In this document: positions 43,600 to 52,210 of the stretch, piece after piece
How positions within the stretch are numbered: position 1 is the stretch's first letter
Layout: each line of letters starts with the position of its first letter
DNA from: Vibrio campbellii CAIM 519 = NBRC 15631 = ATCC 25920
GTDB taxonomy: Bacteria > Pseudomonadota > Gammaproteobacteria > Enterobacterales > Vibrionaceae
Assembly: GCF_002163755.1 (NCBI RefSeq)
Contig: NZ_CP015863.1
Coordinates: forward strand, 434,001 to 498,000
Direction: 5' to 3'
Length of the DNA: 64,000 nucleotides
Notes under the pieces: generated by a model
The model's input: the letters and a program-made list of their open reading frames with translations, nothing else
The model's database searches: none
Told to the model about the DNA's origin: nothing
Position numbers and translations under genes: made by a program

Positions 43600-44616
43600 A
43601 TGCGCATTATTGGTATTGAAACCTCTTGTGACGAGACTGGCATCGCGATTTATGACGATGAAAAAGGTCTGCTATCACACAAGCTTTACAGCCAAGTAAA
43701 ACTTCACGCAGATTACGGCGGCGTAGTGCCTGAGTTGGCTTCACGTGACCATGTTAAGAAAACCATCCCTCTTATTAAAGAGGCACTGAAAGAAGCAAAT
43801 CTGACTTCTAAAGACATTGACGGTGTAGCATACACGGCAGGTCCAGGTTTGGTGGGCGCACTCCTTGTTGGTGCTACCATCGGTCGCAGTATTGCTTACG
43901 CTTGGGGTGTACCAGCGGTGCCTGTTCACCATATGGAAGGTCACCTACTGGCGCCTATGCTAGAAGATAACCCACCACCGTTCCCATTTGTGGCGGTATT
44001 GGTATCGGGTGGTCACTCAATGATGGTGGAAGTAAAAGGCATCGGCGAGTACAAAATCCTAGGCGAATCAATTGACGATGCGGCGGGTGAGGCATTCGAT
44101 AAGACGGCGAAGCTAATGGGCTTAGATTACCCAGGTGGTCCGCTGCTTTCTAAGCTGGCTGAAAAAGGCACACCGGGTCGCTTTAAATTCCCACGTCCAA
44201 TGACGAATGTACCAGGCTTGGACATGAGTTTCTCTGGTCTAAAAACCTTTACGGCCAACACGATTGCTGCTAACGGTGACGATGAGCAAACACGTGCAGA
44301 TATCGCTTTAGCATTCGAAGAAGCGGTATGTGGTACGCTGGCTATCAAATGTAAGCGCGCACTTGAGCAAACGGGTATGAAACGCATTGTTATTGCTGGT
44401 GGTGTAAGTGCGAACCGCCGTCTGCGTGCAGAGCTTGAGAAGCTGGCGAAGAAAGTTGGCGGCGAAGTTTACTACCCACGCACTGAGTTTTGTACCGATA
44501 ACGGTGCGATGATCGCTTACGCAGGTATGCAACGTTTGAAGAACGGTGAAGTGGCTGATATGTCAGTTGAAGCTCGCCCACGTTGGCCGATCGATCAACT
44601 AACACCAATCGCGTAA
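43600..44616 (+). CDS. tsaD: tRNA threonylcarbamoyladenosine biosynthesis protein TsaD
   Basis: TsaD (formerly Gcp/YgjD) transfers the threonylcarbamoyl group to A37 of tRNAs reading ANN codons, together with TsaB and TsaE. The 338-residue product begins MRIIGIETSCDETGIAIYDD, with the metal-binding HHMEGHLLAP (His residues), VSGGHSMM and the C-terminal GGVSANRRLR and CTDNGAMIAYAG motifs. The start at 43600 is set by homology; the frame is open much further upstream but that part would lie across the promoter region. It is divergent from rpsU, as in E. coli. Confidence 0.97.
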   Translation: MRIIGIETSCDETGIAIYDDEKGLLSHKLYSQVKLHADYGGVVPELASRDHVKKTIPLIKEALKEANLTSKDIDGVAYTAGPGLVGALLVGATIGRSIAYAWGVPAVPVHHMEGHLLAPMLEDNPPPFPFVAVLVSGGHSMMVEVKGIGEYKILGESIDDAAGEAFDKTAKLMGLDYPGGPLLSKLAEKGTPGRFKFPRPMTNVPGLDMSFSGLKTFTANTIAANGDDEQTRADIALAFEEAVCGTLAIKCKRALEQTGMKRIVIAGGVSANRRLRAELEKLAKKVGGEVYYPRTEFCTDNGAMIAYAGMQRLKNGEVADMSVEARPRWPIDQLTPIA

Positions 44617-44656
44617 TCAAACTTTCGCTGAAGGTTTGAAATAGATTTACGAAGAT

Positions 44657-44690
44657 AAAGGTCTCTGCTCATCAGAGGCCTTTATTTTTA
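44657..44690 (+). terminator. Terminator after tsaD
   Basis: AAAGGTCTCTG/CAGAGGCCTTT stem (one wobble) followed by ATTTTTA. Confidence 0.88.
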
Positions 44691-44803
44691 GATATCTAAT
44701 TGAAAGGCTTTGTGTAATTGATGGTAAGAGCCTGACTGATGCGAGCAGTTTTATATCGTTTCAGTGATAGGATGGTTCTCAAAAATAATAGATGGATATA
44801 ACA

Positions 44804-45619
44804 ATGAACAAGTTTGAAATTGAAGGCCAGCAACTTGCTTACTTAGATAAGGGTGAAGGCCCTGTGCTTCTGTTTGGTCACAGCTACCTTTGGGATTGCC
44901 AAATGTGGGCACCACAAATTGAAGTGTTGAGCCAATCTTACCGCTGTATCGTGCCAGACCTTTGGGCACACGGTGAGTCGGATGCTGCACCCGCTTCAAC
45001 ACGATCTTTGGTGGATTACGCACAGCACATGTTGGCGTTGATGGATCATCTGGAGATCGAGCAGTTCTCTATTGTTGGCTTGTCTGTCGGCGGTATGTGG
45101 GGGGCTGAGCTGACTTCTCAAGCACCTCAACGTGTGAAGTCATTGGTTCTGATGGATACATTCATCGGTCTAGAACCTGAAGTGACGCATAAAAAGTATT
45201 TCGCAATGTTAGATACCATCAGCCAAGTGCAAGCTGTTCCGGCACCGATTGTTGAAGCTGTAACGCCGCTATTCTTTGCTAATAATGCAGAGCAAGTGAA
45301 TCCGGTATTGGTTGCATCATTCAAGCAAAGCCTTGAAGCATTGCAAGGTGAGCGTGCAGCCGAAGTCGCCCGTGTTGGTCGTATGGTGTTTGGCCGCCGT
45401 GATGTGATTGAAGATTCTGAAATGTTTGCATTGCCAACGTTGATTGCGGTTGGTCGTGAGGATAAGCCACGTCCAGTATTTGAATCTTACTTAATGAATG
45501 ACTGTATTACTGGCAGTGAGTTGGTGGAGATCCCTGAAGCAGGCCACATTAGTTCGCTAGAGCAGCCAGAGTTCGTCAATCAAATGCTGTTAGACTTTCT
45601 AAACAAAGTGCACGCATAG
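44804..45619 (+). CDS. Alpha/beta-fold hydrolase
   Basis: The 271-residue product is a typical alpha/beta hydrolase. It has the oxyanion-region motif LLFGHSYLWD (about 23-32), the nucleophile elbow GLSVGG with the catalytic Ser, an acid in the VGREDKPRP region, and the catalytic His in EIPEAGHISSLEQPE. No signal peptide is seen, so it is cytoplasmic. The substrate cannot be told from sequence. The start is ambiguous between 44792 and 44804; 44804 (MNKFEIEGQQ) is preferred because GGAT lies about 10 bases upstream. It is a single gene between tsaD and plsY. Confidence 0.87.
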   Translation: MNKFEIEGQQLAYLDKGEGPVLLFGHSYLWDCQMWAPQIEVLSQSYRCIVPDLWAHGESDAAPASTRSLVDYAQHMLALMDHLEIEQFSIVGLSVGGMWGAELTSQAPQRVKSLVLMDTFIGLEPEVTHKKYFAMLDTISQVQAVPAPIVEAVTPLFFANNAEQVNPVLVASFKQSLEALQGERAAEVARVGRMVFGRRDVIEDSEMFALPTLIAVGREDKPRPVFESYLMNDCITGSELVEIPEAGHISSLEQPEFVNQMLLDFLNKVHA

Positions 45620-45643
45620 TTCTGCGTTCGAAAGCTTAAAACT

Positions 45644-45672
45644 AAAAAACTCGGCATCAAGCCGAGTTTTTT
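45644..45672. terminator. Bidirectional terminator overlapping the plsY stop codon
   Basis: AAAACTCGGC / GCCGAGTTTT with runs of A and T on either side. It serves the hydrolase gene (plus) and plsY (minus). One arm covers the last codons of plsY, and the plsY TGA (45657-45659) is in the loop. Confidence 0.9.
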
Positions 45673-46268
45673 TCTATCAGTTTCTTTTCGCCAATTTTAG
45701 GCTCTTCGCCAGACAATAAACGGCGGATATTTTGGTGATGCTTAAATACAATCAAGCAGCACAGCATGGCAACGGGCAGAGTGTATTGGGGTTTGAACAT
45801 CCACGTATAAAACGGGGTAACTAAGACCGTCACTAATGCAGCCAAAGAAGAGTAGCGAAATAGCACCGCGACCGACAACCAAGTTAGCATCACCAACCCT
45901 GTTAAATCCAAACCGATAGGGGCAATTGCGCCAAGTGCCGTTGCTACACCTTTTCCACCTTTAAAATGGAAGAAGATCGGATACATATGACCAAGACAGG
46001 CTGCAATAGCGATGACGCCAAGTATGATAGGGTCGATACCAAGGAAGTAACCGCCCCAAACAGGTATGGTGCCTTTGAGCATATCGCAGAGCAATACTGC
46101 GACCGCCGCGCCTTTTCCGCCGATGCGTAACACATTGGTTGCACCTGGGTTATTGGACCCCACTTTACGCGGGTCTGGCAACCTTAATAAACGACAAATC
46201 AGCACCGCACTGGAGATCGAACCCAGCAAATAGGCGGCCATTGTCATTATCAGTGCCAGTGCGTCCAT
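45657..46268 (-). CDS. plsY: Acyl-phosphate:glycerol-3-phosphate acyltransferase PlsY
   Basis: PlsY acylates glycerol-3-phosphate using acyl-phosphate, the first step of phospholipid synthesis. The 203-residue membrane protein has about five hydrophobic segments and the family motifs SGSISSAVLICRLLRLPDPRKVGSNNPGATNVLRIGGK (read here as GSISSAV, DPRKVGSNNPGATN), the cytoplasmic HMYPIFFHFKGGKGVATALG and LTWLSVAVLFRYSS. It is divergent from folB and convergent with the hydrolase, in the same neighbourhood as in E. coli (ygiH). Confidence 0.96.
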   Translation of the reverse strand: MDALALIMTMAAYLLGSISSAVLICRLLRLPDPRKVGSNNPGATNVLRIGGKGAAVAVLLCDMLKGTIPVWGGYFLGIDPIILGVIAIAACLGHMYPIFFHFKGGKGVATALGAIAPIGLDLTGLVMLTWLSVAVLFRYSSLAALVTVLVTPFYTWMFKPQYTLPVAMLCCLIVFKHHQNIRRLLSGEEPKIGEKKLIEKNSA

Positions 46269-46408
46269 AGAAGTCCTTGATGGATTGGAATTTAATGCTC
46301 AGTTCCTGAGTAGTTGCTATCATACCGCGATTCGGCGGTGAGCAAAAATACTCTCTGCGATAGAGCTTGCATTATGGGATTTCTTGTATATAAAGAGTCT
46401 TCGCAGTT

Positions 46409-46473
46409 TATACCCAAGTGACTTTTACCGCCAATTGACGCGCTTAAAGGTCTCTATAGGTTACTTGGGTATA
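46409..46473. repeat. Palindromic intergenic repeat (TATACCyAAGy type), copy 2
   Basis: The ends TATACCCAAGT (46409-46419) and ACTTGGGTATA (46463-46473) are a perfect 11-bp inverted pair, extending to about 15 bp with one mismatch. They share the end sequence of the element at 30454-30502 but differ inside. It lies in the plsY-folB intergenic region. It has no coding capacity and looks like a small mobile or bacterial repeat element. Confidence 0.7.
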
Positions 46474-46533
46474 GAATAGTACGATCAAATTGCCCAAATC
46501 GGGTATCCGACCTCTGAAATAGAAGGACATAAG

Positions 46534-46893
46534 ATGGCTCTGGATAAAGTTTTTATTGAACAGTTAGAAGTAATCACCACCATCGGCGTTTACGATTGGG
46601 AACAGCAAATTAAGCAGAAGCTGGTTCTGGATATCGAAATGGCGCACGACAACAAGCCGGCGGGTAAGAGTGATGATGTTCAAGACGCGTTGGATTACTC
46701 ACAAGTGAGCGAAGCGGTGTTAAACCACATCGAAAATGGTCGCTTTTTGTTGGTTGAACGCGTTGCAGAAGAAGTTGCAGAGCTTATCATGCAGCGCTTC
46801 TCTGTGCCTTGGGTCAAAATTCGCTTAGCGAAACCAGGTGCGGTTCCTCAAGCACGCGCGGTGGGCGTTGTGATTGAGCGAGGCCAAGCATGA
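46534..46893 (+). CDS. folB: Dihydroneopterin aldolase FolB
   Basis: FolB cleaves 7,8-dihydroneopterin to 6-hydroxymethyl-dihydropterin in folate synthesis. The 119-residue product starts MALDKVFIEQLEVITTIGVYDWEQQIKQ with the conserved GVYDWEQ, and has the family DALDYSQV and ENGRFLLVERVAEEVA segments with the catalytic Lys region WVKIRLAKPGA. It overlaps folK by four bases (ATGA), and both act in consecutive steps. Confidence 0.95.
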   Translation: MALDKVFIEQLEVITTIGVYDWEQQIKQKLVLDIEMAHDNKPAGKSDDVQDALDYSQVSEAVLNHIENGRFLLVERVAEEVAELIMQRFSVPWVKIRLAKPGAVPQARAVGVVIERGQA

Positions 46894-47372
46894 TCAAAAC
46901 GTATATCGGCGTAGGCACCAATATTGAAAGAGAGCACCACGCACTTGTGGCTTATCAAGAGCTGCAAAAGCTTGGCTGCGATCTGTGTGTTTCGCCGATA
47001 TATGAATGCGAGCCTATTGGCTTTAGCAGTCAAAATTTCTACAACTTCGTGATTAGTTTCTTCACGGAGTTGTCACTCGAAGAGTTGAGTCACCGCTTAC
47101 GCAAGATTGAATTTCAGTGGGGGCGTGAAGAAAACGCGCAAAAGTATCAGGATCGAACCTTAGATCTCGATATAGTCTTGTTCGGTGAGTGTATTTCGCA
47201 GCAAAAACCTGAGCTACCTCGCAGTGATATCTACAAATATCCTTTTGTAACAAAGCCCCTGTATGATCTCGAACCTCAATTGGTGATCCCCGGCGATGGC
47301 AGAACAATCGCAGATATTTGGCAGGCGATGCAGCCCGTCGATTCACTCAAACCAGTTTCCTTTTCACTTTAA
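46890..47372 (+). CDS. folK: 6-hydroxymethyl-7,8-dihydropterin pyrophosphokinase FolK
   Basis: FolK transfers pyrophosphate from ATP to 6-hydroxymethyl-dihydropterin. The 160-residue product has YIGVGTNIEREHHA at the start, the ESIY/YECEPIGF-type substrate loop, and RTLDLDIVLFG, which is the core HPPK signature. It differs in detail from E. coli FolK and may be the shorter alternative HPPK type paired with FolB. It starts inside the last codons of folB and is 15 bases upstream of uppP. Confidence 0.9.
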   Translation: MIKTYIGVGTNIEREHHALVAYQELQKLGCDLCVSPIYECEPIGFSSQNFYNFVISFFTELSLEELSHRLRKIEFQWGREENAQKYQDRTLDLDIVLFGECISQQKPELPRSDIYKYPFVTKPLYDLEPQLVIPGDGRTIADIWQAMQPVDSLKPVSFSL

Positions 47373-47387
47373 TCTTGAGTTGTTTAC

Positions 47388-48191
47388 ATGAGTTACTTTG
47401 AAGCCTTTATTCTGGCTCTGATTCAGGGTCTGACAGAGTTTTTGCCAATTTCCAGCTCTGCTCACTTGATCCTGCCTTCAGCCATTCTTGGTTGGGAAGA
47501 CCAAGGCTTGGCATTTGATGTTGCCGTTCACGTTGGTACGCTAATGGCGGTGGTGATCTATTTCCGTCAAGAAGTGATCACGCTTTTCCAAGCACTGTTC
47601 GCCTCGATCTTTAAAGGTGATCGCAGCAAAGAAGCTAAACTGGCGTGGATGATCGTGATTGCAACGATCCCAGCGTGTGTATTTGGCCTACTGATGAAAG
47701 ACATCATCGAAGTTTACCTGCGCAGTGCTTACGTGATTGCAACCACCACGATCATCTTTGGTCTGCTGCTTTGGTGGGTAGATAAGAATGCAGAGCTAGT
47801 GGCGGATGAGTACCAAACTGGCTGGAAGAAAGCCTTGTTCATTGGTATTGCTCAAGCGTTGGCGATGATTCCTGGTACGTCACGCTCTGGTGCAACAATT
47901 ACTGCTGCTCTTTACCTAGGCTTCACTCGTGAAGCGGCCGCGCGTTTCTCATTCCTAATGTCTATCCCAATCATTACCTTAGCGGGTGGCTACCTAGGTA
48001 TGAAGTTGGTGACAAGCGGTGAACCAGTACACATTGGCTTCCTACTAACGGGAATTGTGACGTCATTTATCAGTGCTTACATCTGTATTCACTTCTTCTT
48101 GAAGATGATTTCACGTATGGGCATGACACCATTCGTAATTTACCGCCTGATTCTAGGTTTCGGCCTGTTTTCGTTCTTGCTAATGGCTTAA
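47388..48191 (+). CDS. uppP: Undecaprenyl-diphosphatase UppP (BacA)
   Basis: UppP dephosphorylates undecaprenyl pyrophosphate at the inner membrane to recycle the lipid carrier for peptidoglycan and LPS; excess gives bacitracin resistance. The 267-residue product has about eight hydrophobic segments and both family motifs: QGLTEFLPISSSAHL (about 15-28) and PGTSRSGATIT (about 164-174). It is third in folB-folK-uppP, followed by a strong terminator. Confidence 0.97.
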   Translation: MSYFEAFILALIQGLTEFLPISSSAHLILPSAILGWEDQGLAFDVAVHVGTLMAVVIYFRQEVITLFQALFASIFKGDRSKEAKLAWMIVIATIPACVFGLLMKDIIEVYLRSAYVIATTTIIFGLLLWWVDKNAELVADEYQTGWKKALFIGIAQALAMIPGTSRSGATITAALYLGFTREAAARFSFLMSIPIITLAGGYLGMKLVTSGEPVHIGFLLTGIVTSFISAYICIHFFLKMISRMGMTPFVIYRLILGFGLFSFLLMA

Positions 48192-48206
48192 ACCCAATCC
48201 GAATGG

Positions 48207-48236
48207 AAACGCCCGCTTGGTTAAGCGGGCGTTTTT
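48207..48236 (+). terminator. Terminator after uppP
   Basis: AACGCCCGCTT-GGTT-AAGCGGGCGTTTTTG: very strong hairpin and T run. Confidence 0.93.
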
Positions 48237-48263
48237 GTTTGTCTCTCTTTTCTTTTGAGTAAT

Positions 48264-49484
48264 TTACTTACCTAATGCAACTTTAACTGCTTCTGCACGA
48301 CGTTTCTCTTGTTCATCACGGATTGCAGGGCCTTTGAAACCGTCTTTAATAATGGCTTGCACATCAACCGATGCCGCGGCTTGATAAGCGCGCATAAACA
48401 GTTCTGCTTGCGGGTACGGTTGGTCTTCTAGCCCCTTTCGGCCAGCATGATCGGCTTGGCAGCAAATTAAGATATTTTGCAGACGCTCAGCCTTGCGCCA
48501 CACATCAAACTTGTTGAGGACTTTGATGATGGTTTGTGGTTTAAGCTCGGCTGCTCGGTGGATGTTAGAGTGTTGCTCGCAAACCATTAATGCTAAGTCA
48601 CGGAACTCATTTGGCACTCGTACGCGATCGCACAGCTTCTTGATAAGTTTTAAACCTGTGTGGCAATGCATTTTATGACTTGGCCATTCGCTTTCTGGCG
48701 TTACACCTTTACCCAAATCATGCACTTGCGCTGCAAAGCGTACTGGCAGTGAATCGCTGAGCTTCGCAGCTTGCTGCGCGACCATTAAGGTGTGGATGCC
48801 CGTATCGATCTCTGGATGCCATTTCTCTGGCTGAGGTACACCAAACAGCGCATCAATTTCTGGCAAGACAACGGCTAATGCACCGCAATCTCTTAAAACG
48901 GATAAAAACACGTCGGGGCGAGAGGTAGAAAGCGACTTATGCCATTCTTGCCAAACGCGTTCTGGCGTTAGCGTGCTTAGCTCGCCGGATTCGGCCATAT
49001 CGCGCATCAGCTGCATGGTTTCCTCTGCGACACTAAAACCTAAGTGCGCTAACTTAGCCGCGAAGCGAGCAACACGTAAAACACGCAAAGGGTCTTCAAT
49101 AAAAGCCTGCGAGACATGACGCAGTACTTTTGCATCAATATCTTTTTGGCCGCCATAAGGGTCATATAAGTTGCCATCTTCATCCATCGCCATGGCGTTG
49201 ATAGTGAGGTCGCGACGGATGAGGTCTTCTTCTAGCGTGACGCTTTGATCAAAGAAACATTCAAAGCCAGTGTAACCCGCGCCAGATTTTCTTTCGGTTC
49301 GTGCAAGGGCGTGCTCTTCTTTAGTCTTGGGATGAAGAAACACAGGAAAGTCTTTCCCGACAGCAGTGTAGCCTTGGCTTTGCATCATTTCTGGTGTCGA
49401 GCCGACGACCACCCAATCTTTGTCATAACTGTCTATTCCGAGCAAATGATCTCGAACTGCACCACCAACTAAATAAACTTGCAC
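48264..49484 (-). CDS. cca: CCA-adding tRNA nucleotidyltransferase (multifunctional)
   Basis: Cca repairs the 3' CCA of tRNAs. The 406-residue product starts MQVYLVGGAVRDHLLG with the nucleotidyltransferase active site (DKDWVVVG, RRDLTINAMA, DPLRVLRVARFAAK) and has a C-terminal HD domain (VHDLGKG at about 253, HKMHCHTG) that adds phosphatase and phosphodiesterase activity, as in E. coli. It is convergent with folB-folK-uppP and divergent from gspA. Confidence 0.97.
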   Translation of the reverse strand: MQVYLVGGAVRDHLLGIDSYDKDWVVVGSTPEMMQSQGYTAVGKDFPVFLHPKTKEEHALARTERKSGAGYTGFECFFDQSVTLEEDLIRRDLTINAMAMDEDGNLYDPYGGQKDIDAKVLRHVSQAFIEDPLRVLRVARFAAKLAHLGFSVAEETMQLMRDMAESGELSTLTPERVWQEWHKSLSTSRPDVFLSVLRDCGALAVVLPEIDALFGVPQPEKWHPEIDTGIHTLMVAQQAAKLSDSLPVRFAAQVHDLGKGVTPESEWPSHKMHCHTGLKLIKKLCDRVRVPNEFRDLALMVCEQHSNIHRAAELKPQTIIKVLNKFDVWRKAERLQNILICCQADHAGRKGLEDQPYPQAELFMRAYQAAASVDVQAIIKDGFKGPAIRDEQEKRRAEAVKVALGK

Positions 49485-49632
49485 GGATTACCTCTTAATT
49501 TATGGATATGACGTTGGACATTGTAGCAAGCAATGGTACTTTTCTTCACATCTAAAAGAACTTAGCGCTTTGTTTAAGTCTAATAAGGAATATCCCGATT
49601 TGATTGCGGGTGGGTTTTAGCTGGAGATCCTA

Positions 49633-51258
49633 ATGTATAAGGACTTTTTCGGGTTTGTTGAACTGCCATTTTCGATTGTTCCAAACTCGCGTTATCTGTA
49701 TCTGAGCCAACGTCATAAGGAGGCGATCACACATCTCCAAGCAGGGTTAGGTGATGGTGGTGGTTTTGCCATGCTAACTGGCGAGGTGGGGACAGGTAAA
49801 ACCACGGTCGCAAAAGCCATGCTGGCGAATTTGGATGAGAACACCAAAGCTGGGTTGATTCTAAACCCAACGTTTTCGAGCCGAGATCTGCTCGAAGCCA
49901 TCTGTGACGAATTCAAAGTCACTTACCCTCAAGATGCGACACTCAAACAGCTTAACCAAGCGATTCATGATTACCTGCTGCGCAATCATAAATCGGGTTG
50001 GACAACCCTGTTGGTGATTGATGAAGCTCAGCACTTGGCAGCAGATGTGCTTGAGCAATTACGCCTGTTAACTAACTTAGAAACGGATACACGTAAGCTG
50101 CTCAAAGTGTTGTTGGTTGGTCAGCCAGAATTACAGCGTTTATTGCAAACCACACAACTGCGTCAGCTTGCTCAGCGTATTACCGGTCGTTACCACTTAC
50201 TGCCACTGGATGACAAAGAAACCGCAGACTACATCACTTTCCGTTTGCATACTGCTGGTGGCGATAAACAGCTGTTTGACCGCAGTTCGACTAAGTTGAT
50301 TGCCAAATACAGCCACGGTATTCCACGCTTGATTAACCTGATTTGTGATAAATCACTGAACATGAGTTATCACAAAGGCAATTTGACGGTGGATAAGCAA
50401 ACCGTGCATCAAGCGTGTGAAGAGGTGATGCAGTTCCAAGCCGAGATTTACCAACAAGACAAACCTGTTCGCCGCAGTTTTGAGTGGCCGACTTGGGGCT
50501 CGGCAGCAATCGGTGTTTGTGCCGCTGTTGGTATTGGTTGGGCTGTCATGCAACAAATGCCTTTAAAGCTGGCCGCAAGCACTCAGCCAGTTCAGGTCGC
50601 TCAAGTAACGGCACTACAAGCCGTTGCGCCTGTGGTTAATGATCAATTGACGAATGAACAGCGCAATATGTTGCTAGAGCAGACTCAATCGAATCTAGCG
50701 GTGAACGAGCTTTACAAGCTTTGGGGGTATCGAGCTTCGGTACGTGACAACTTGTGTTTATCGGAGCCTCAATCGACCATGCGTTGTGAACGTAAAATGG
50801 CGACATGGCCATTGCTGGTACAACAAAACCGTCCGGTGATTTTAGAGCTCAACTACCAAGGCCAAGTGGGCTATGTGATTCTTTACGCGATTGGTGATAA
50901 CAAAGTCGAAGTACTCAACGGTAGCCAACGCCTTCGTTTGCCTGTGTCATGGCTCAAGCCGTTATGGCAAGGCAACATCATCGAACTTTGGCAAGCGCCG
51001 CTTAAAGATACTCTGCGCTTAGATATGGAAGGACCTGCGATTGACGTGCTTGACCAGTTATTAGCACAAGCCGTGAACGAGCAACCGCTTGGCAGTGACA
51101 TTTACGATGGCGCACTGAAAGAGCGGGTCGAGTTGTTCCAGCGTTGGCAAGGAATTGGTGTTGATGGCATTGCAGGTAAACACACCTTAGAACGTTTGCA
51201 GCAGAGCGTTCAAATTGATGCTCCACAGCTAAAACAGATAAATGAGGAGGACGCATAA
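49633..51258 (+). CDS. gspA: Type II secretion accessory ATPase GspA (ExeA-like)
   Basis: ExeA/GspA works with GspB to pass or assemble the type II secretin through the peptidoglycan. The 541-residue product has an N-terminal AAA ATPase (Walker A GEVGTGKT 50-57, Walker B LLVIDEAQ 126-133) in the cytoplasm, a single membrane span (about 288-307), and a periplasmic part ending in a peptidoglycan-binding type 1 domain (about 480-530, FQRWQGIGVDGIAGKHTLERL). It overlaps gspB by one base (TAATG). The rest of the type II genes are not in this window. Confidence 0.92.
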   Translation: MYKDFFGFVELPFSIVPNSRYLYLSQRHKEAITHLQAGLGDGGGFAMLTGEVGTGKTTVAKAMLANLDENTKAGLILNPTFSSRDLLEAICDEFKVTYPQDATLKQLNQAIHDYLLRNHKSGWTTLLVIDEAQHLAADVLEQLRLLTNLETDTRKLLKVLLVGQPELQRLLQTTQLRQLAQRITGRYHLLPLDDKETADYITFRLHTAGGDKQLFDRSSTKLIAKYSHGIPRLINLICDKSLNMSYHKGNLTVDKQTVHQACEEVMQFQAEIYQQDKPVRRSFEWPTWGSAAIGVCAAVGIGWAVMQQMPLKLAASTQPVQVAQVTALQAVAPVVNDQLTNEQRNMLLEQTQSNLAVNELYKLWGYRASVRDNLCLSEPQSTMRCERKMATWPLLVQQNRPVILELNYQGQVGYVILYAIGDNKVEVLNGSQRLRLPVSWLKPLWQGNIIELWQAPLKDTLRLDMEGPAIDVLDQLLAQAVNEQPLGSDIYDGALKERVELFQRWQGIGVDGIAGKHTLERLQQSVQIDAPQLKQINEEDA

Positions 51259-51980
51259 TGTCAGTCATGAAGCATGTTGGACTCTTCCTGTTACCAATCA
51301 GTGTTACTGCGGTTGGAGCAGCTTGGTACTTGGATCTGTTTGCTCAAGAGGCGCCTGAATCCGTGGTCGTAGAGAAAGCACAAGCGCTAGCTAAGCCAGT
51401 AACGCCAACGGTGAAAGCAAAGTTTGAAAGTTTGAATTATCCAGACGAACCACAATTGGCGCAGTTGGAACGAGAGTGGCCTACCGCTGAGCTATCGCAA
51501 GATTACGGTACTTTTGTCGATCAAAACTATGCGGCTAACAACGCAATTCCTGGGGAGCAGGATCTTTTAGAACCTTCACAACAAACGGTGAAAACCAGCC
51601 CGAGCATGCAGAGTCATGATGACCTTGGTTTATCGCTCGATGATCTCGATTTGTCCTCGTTGTCGCCAGATTTGGCGCTGAAAGTTGAAAGTGCTTTATC
51701 AAACAATGATCAACCGTCACTGAATAGCTCTTCATCTGTTGGTGATCTGGAGCGTGAAGCTCGCCAGTGGCATGGTCGCTTGCCAGCACTGAACTTACAG
51801 ACGCACATGTATTCAAGTGATGCAAACCGTCGTTGGGTGAAGATTAACAACGTCGAATACCATCAAGGTGATGTGGTTGATGGACAAGTCACACTAAAAG
51901 AGATCCAACCGCAAGCAGTGATCGTCGAATTCCAAGGGGAACAAATCCGCATACCTGCGCTGTATGAGTGGAAAGGGTAA
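51258..51980 (+). CDS. gspB: Type II secretion accessory protein GspB (ExeB-like)
   Basis: The 240-residue product has an N-terminal membrane anchor (about 6-27), a long Pro/Ser-rich periplasmic linker (about 30-160) and the C-terminal GspB domain (about 175-240, with NRRWVKINNVEYHQGDVV and LKEIQPQAVIVEFQGE). Such domains bind the secretin and help GspA. GAGGAGG lies before the start, and the start overlaps the gspA stop by one base, so translation is coupled. A terminator follows. Confidence 0.9.
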   Translation: MSVMKHVGLFLLPISVTAVGAAWYLDLFAQEAPESVVVEKAQALAKPVTPTVKAKFESLNYPDEPQLAQLEREWPTAELSQDYGTFVDQNYAANNAIPGEQDLLEPSQQTVKTSPSMQSHDDLGLSLDDLDLSSLSPDLALKVESALSNNDQPSLNSSSSVGDLEREARQWHGRLPALNLQTHMYSSDANRRWVKINNVEYHQGDVVDGQVTLKEIQPQAVIVEFQGEQIRIPALYEWKG

Positions 51981-52012
51981 TAATCCCGCTTGATTCTATT
52001 CCAAATCCAATT

Positions 52013-52042
52013 AGCCAGTGAGCTTATGCTGCTGGCTTTTTT
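52013..52042 (+). terminator. Terminator after gspB
   Basis: AGCCAG...CTGGCT stem with an inner GAGC/GCT pairing, followed by a T run. Confidence 0.8.
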
Positions 52043-52156
52043 GTAGCCCCAACTTGGATTGGCTTATCGATTATAATTGTGCCCACGAGAAGGGGAGCAA
52101 CGCATTAGACGGGCTTAGAGAGCGAACATCACAGAGCATCGTTGAACCAAACCCAC

Positions 52157-52188
52157 AAAAAAGCCAGTCGAGTACGACTGGCTTTTCT
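52157..52188. terminator. Terminator after ygiM (bidirectional)
   Basis: AAAAAGCCAGTCG-AGTA-CGACTGGCTTTTC. On the minus strand the T run follows, 22 bases beyond the ygiM stop. Confidence 0.88.
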
Positions 52189-52210
52189 TTATCGATTCAA
52201 TTGGGAGCTA

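Noticed and set aside
44308..44620. Minus-strand frames at the end of tsaD
   Set aside because: Overlap a well-supported gene and show no protein features.
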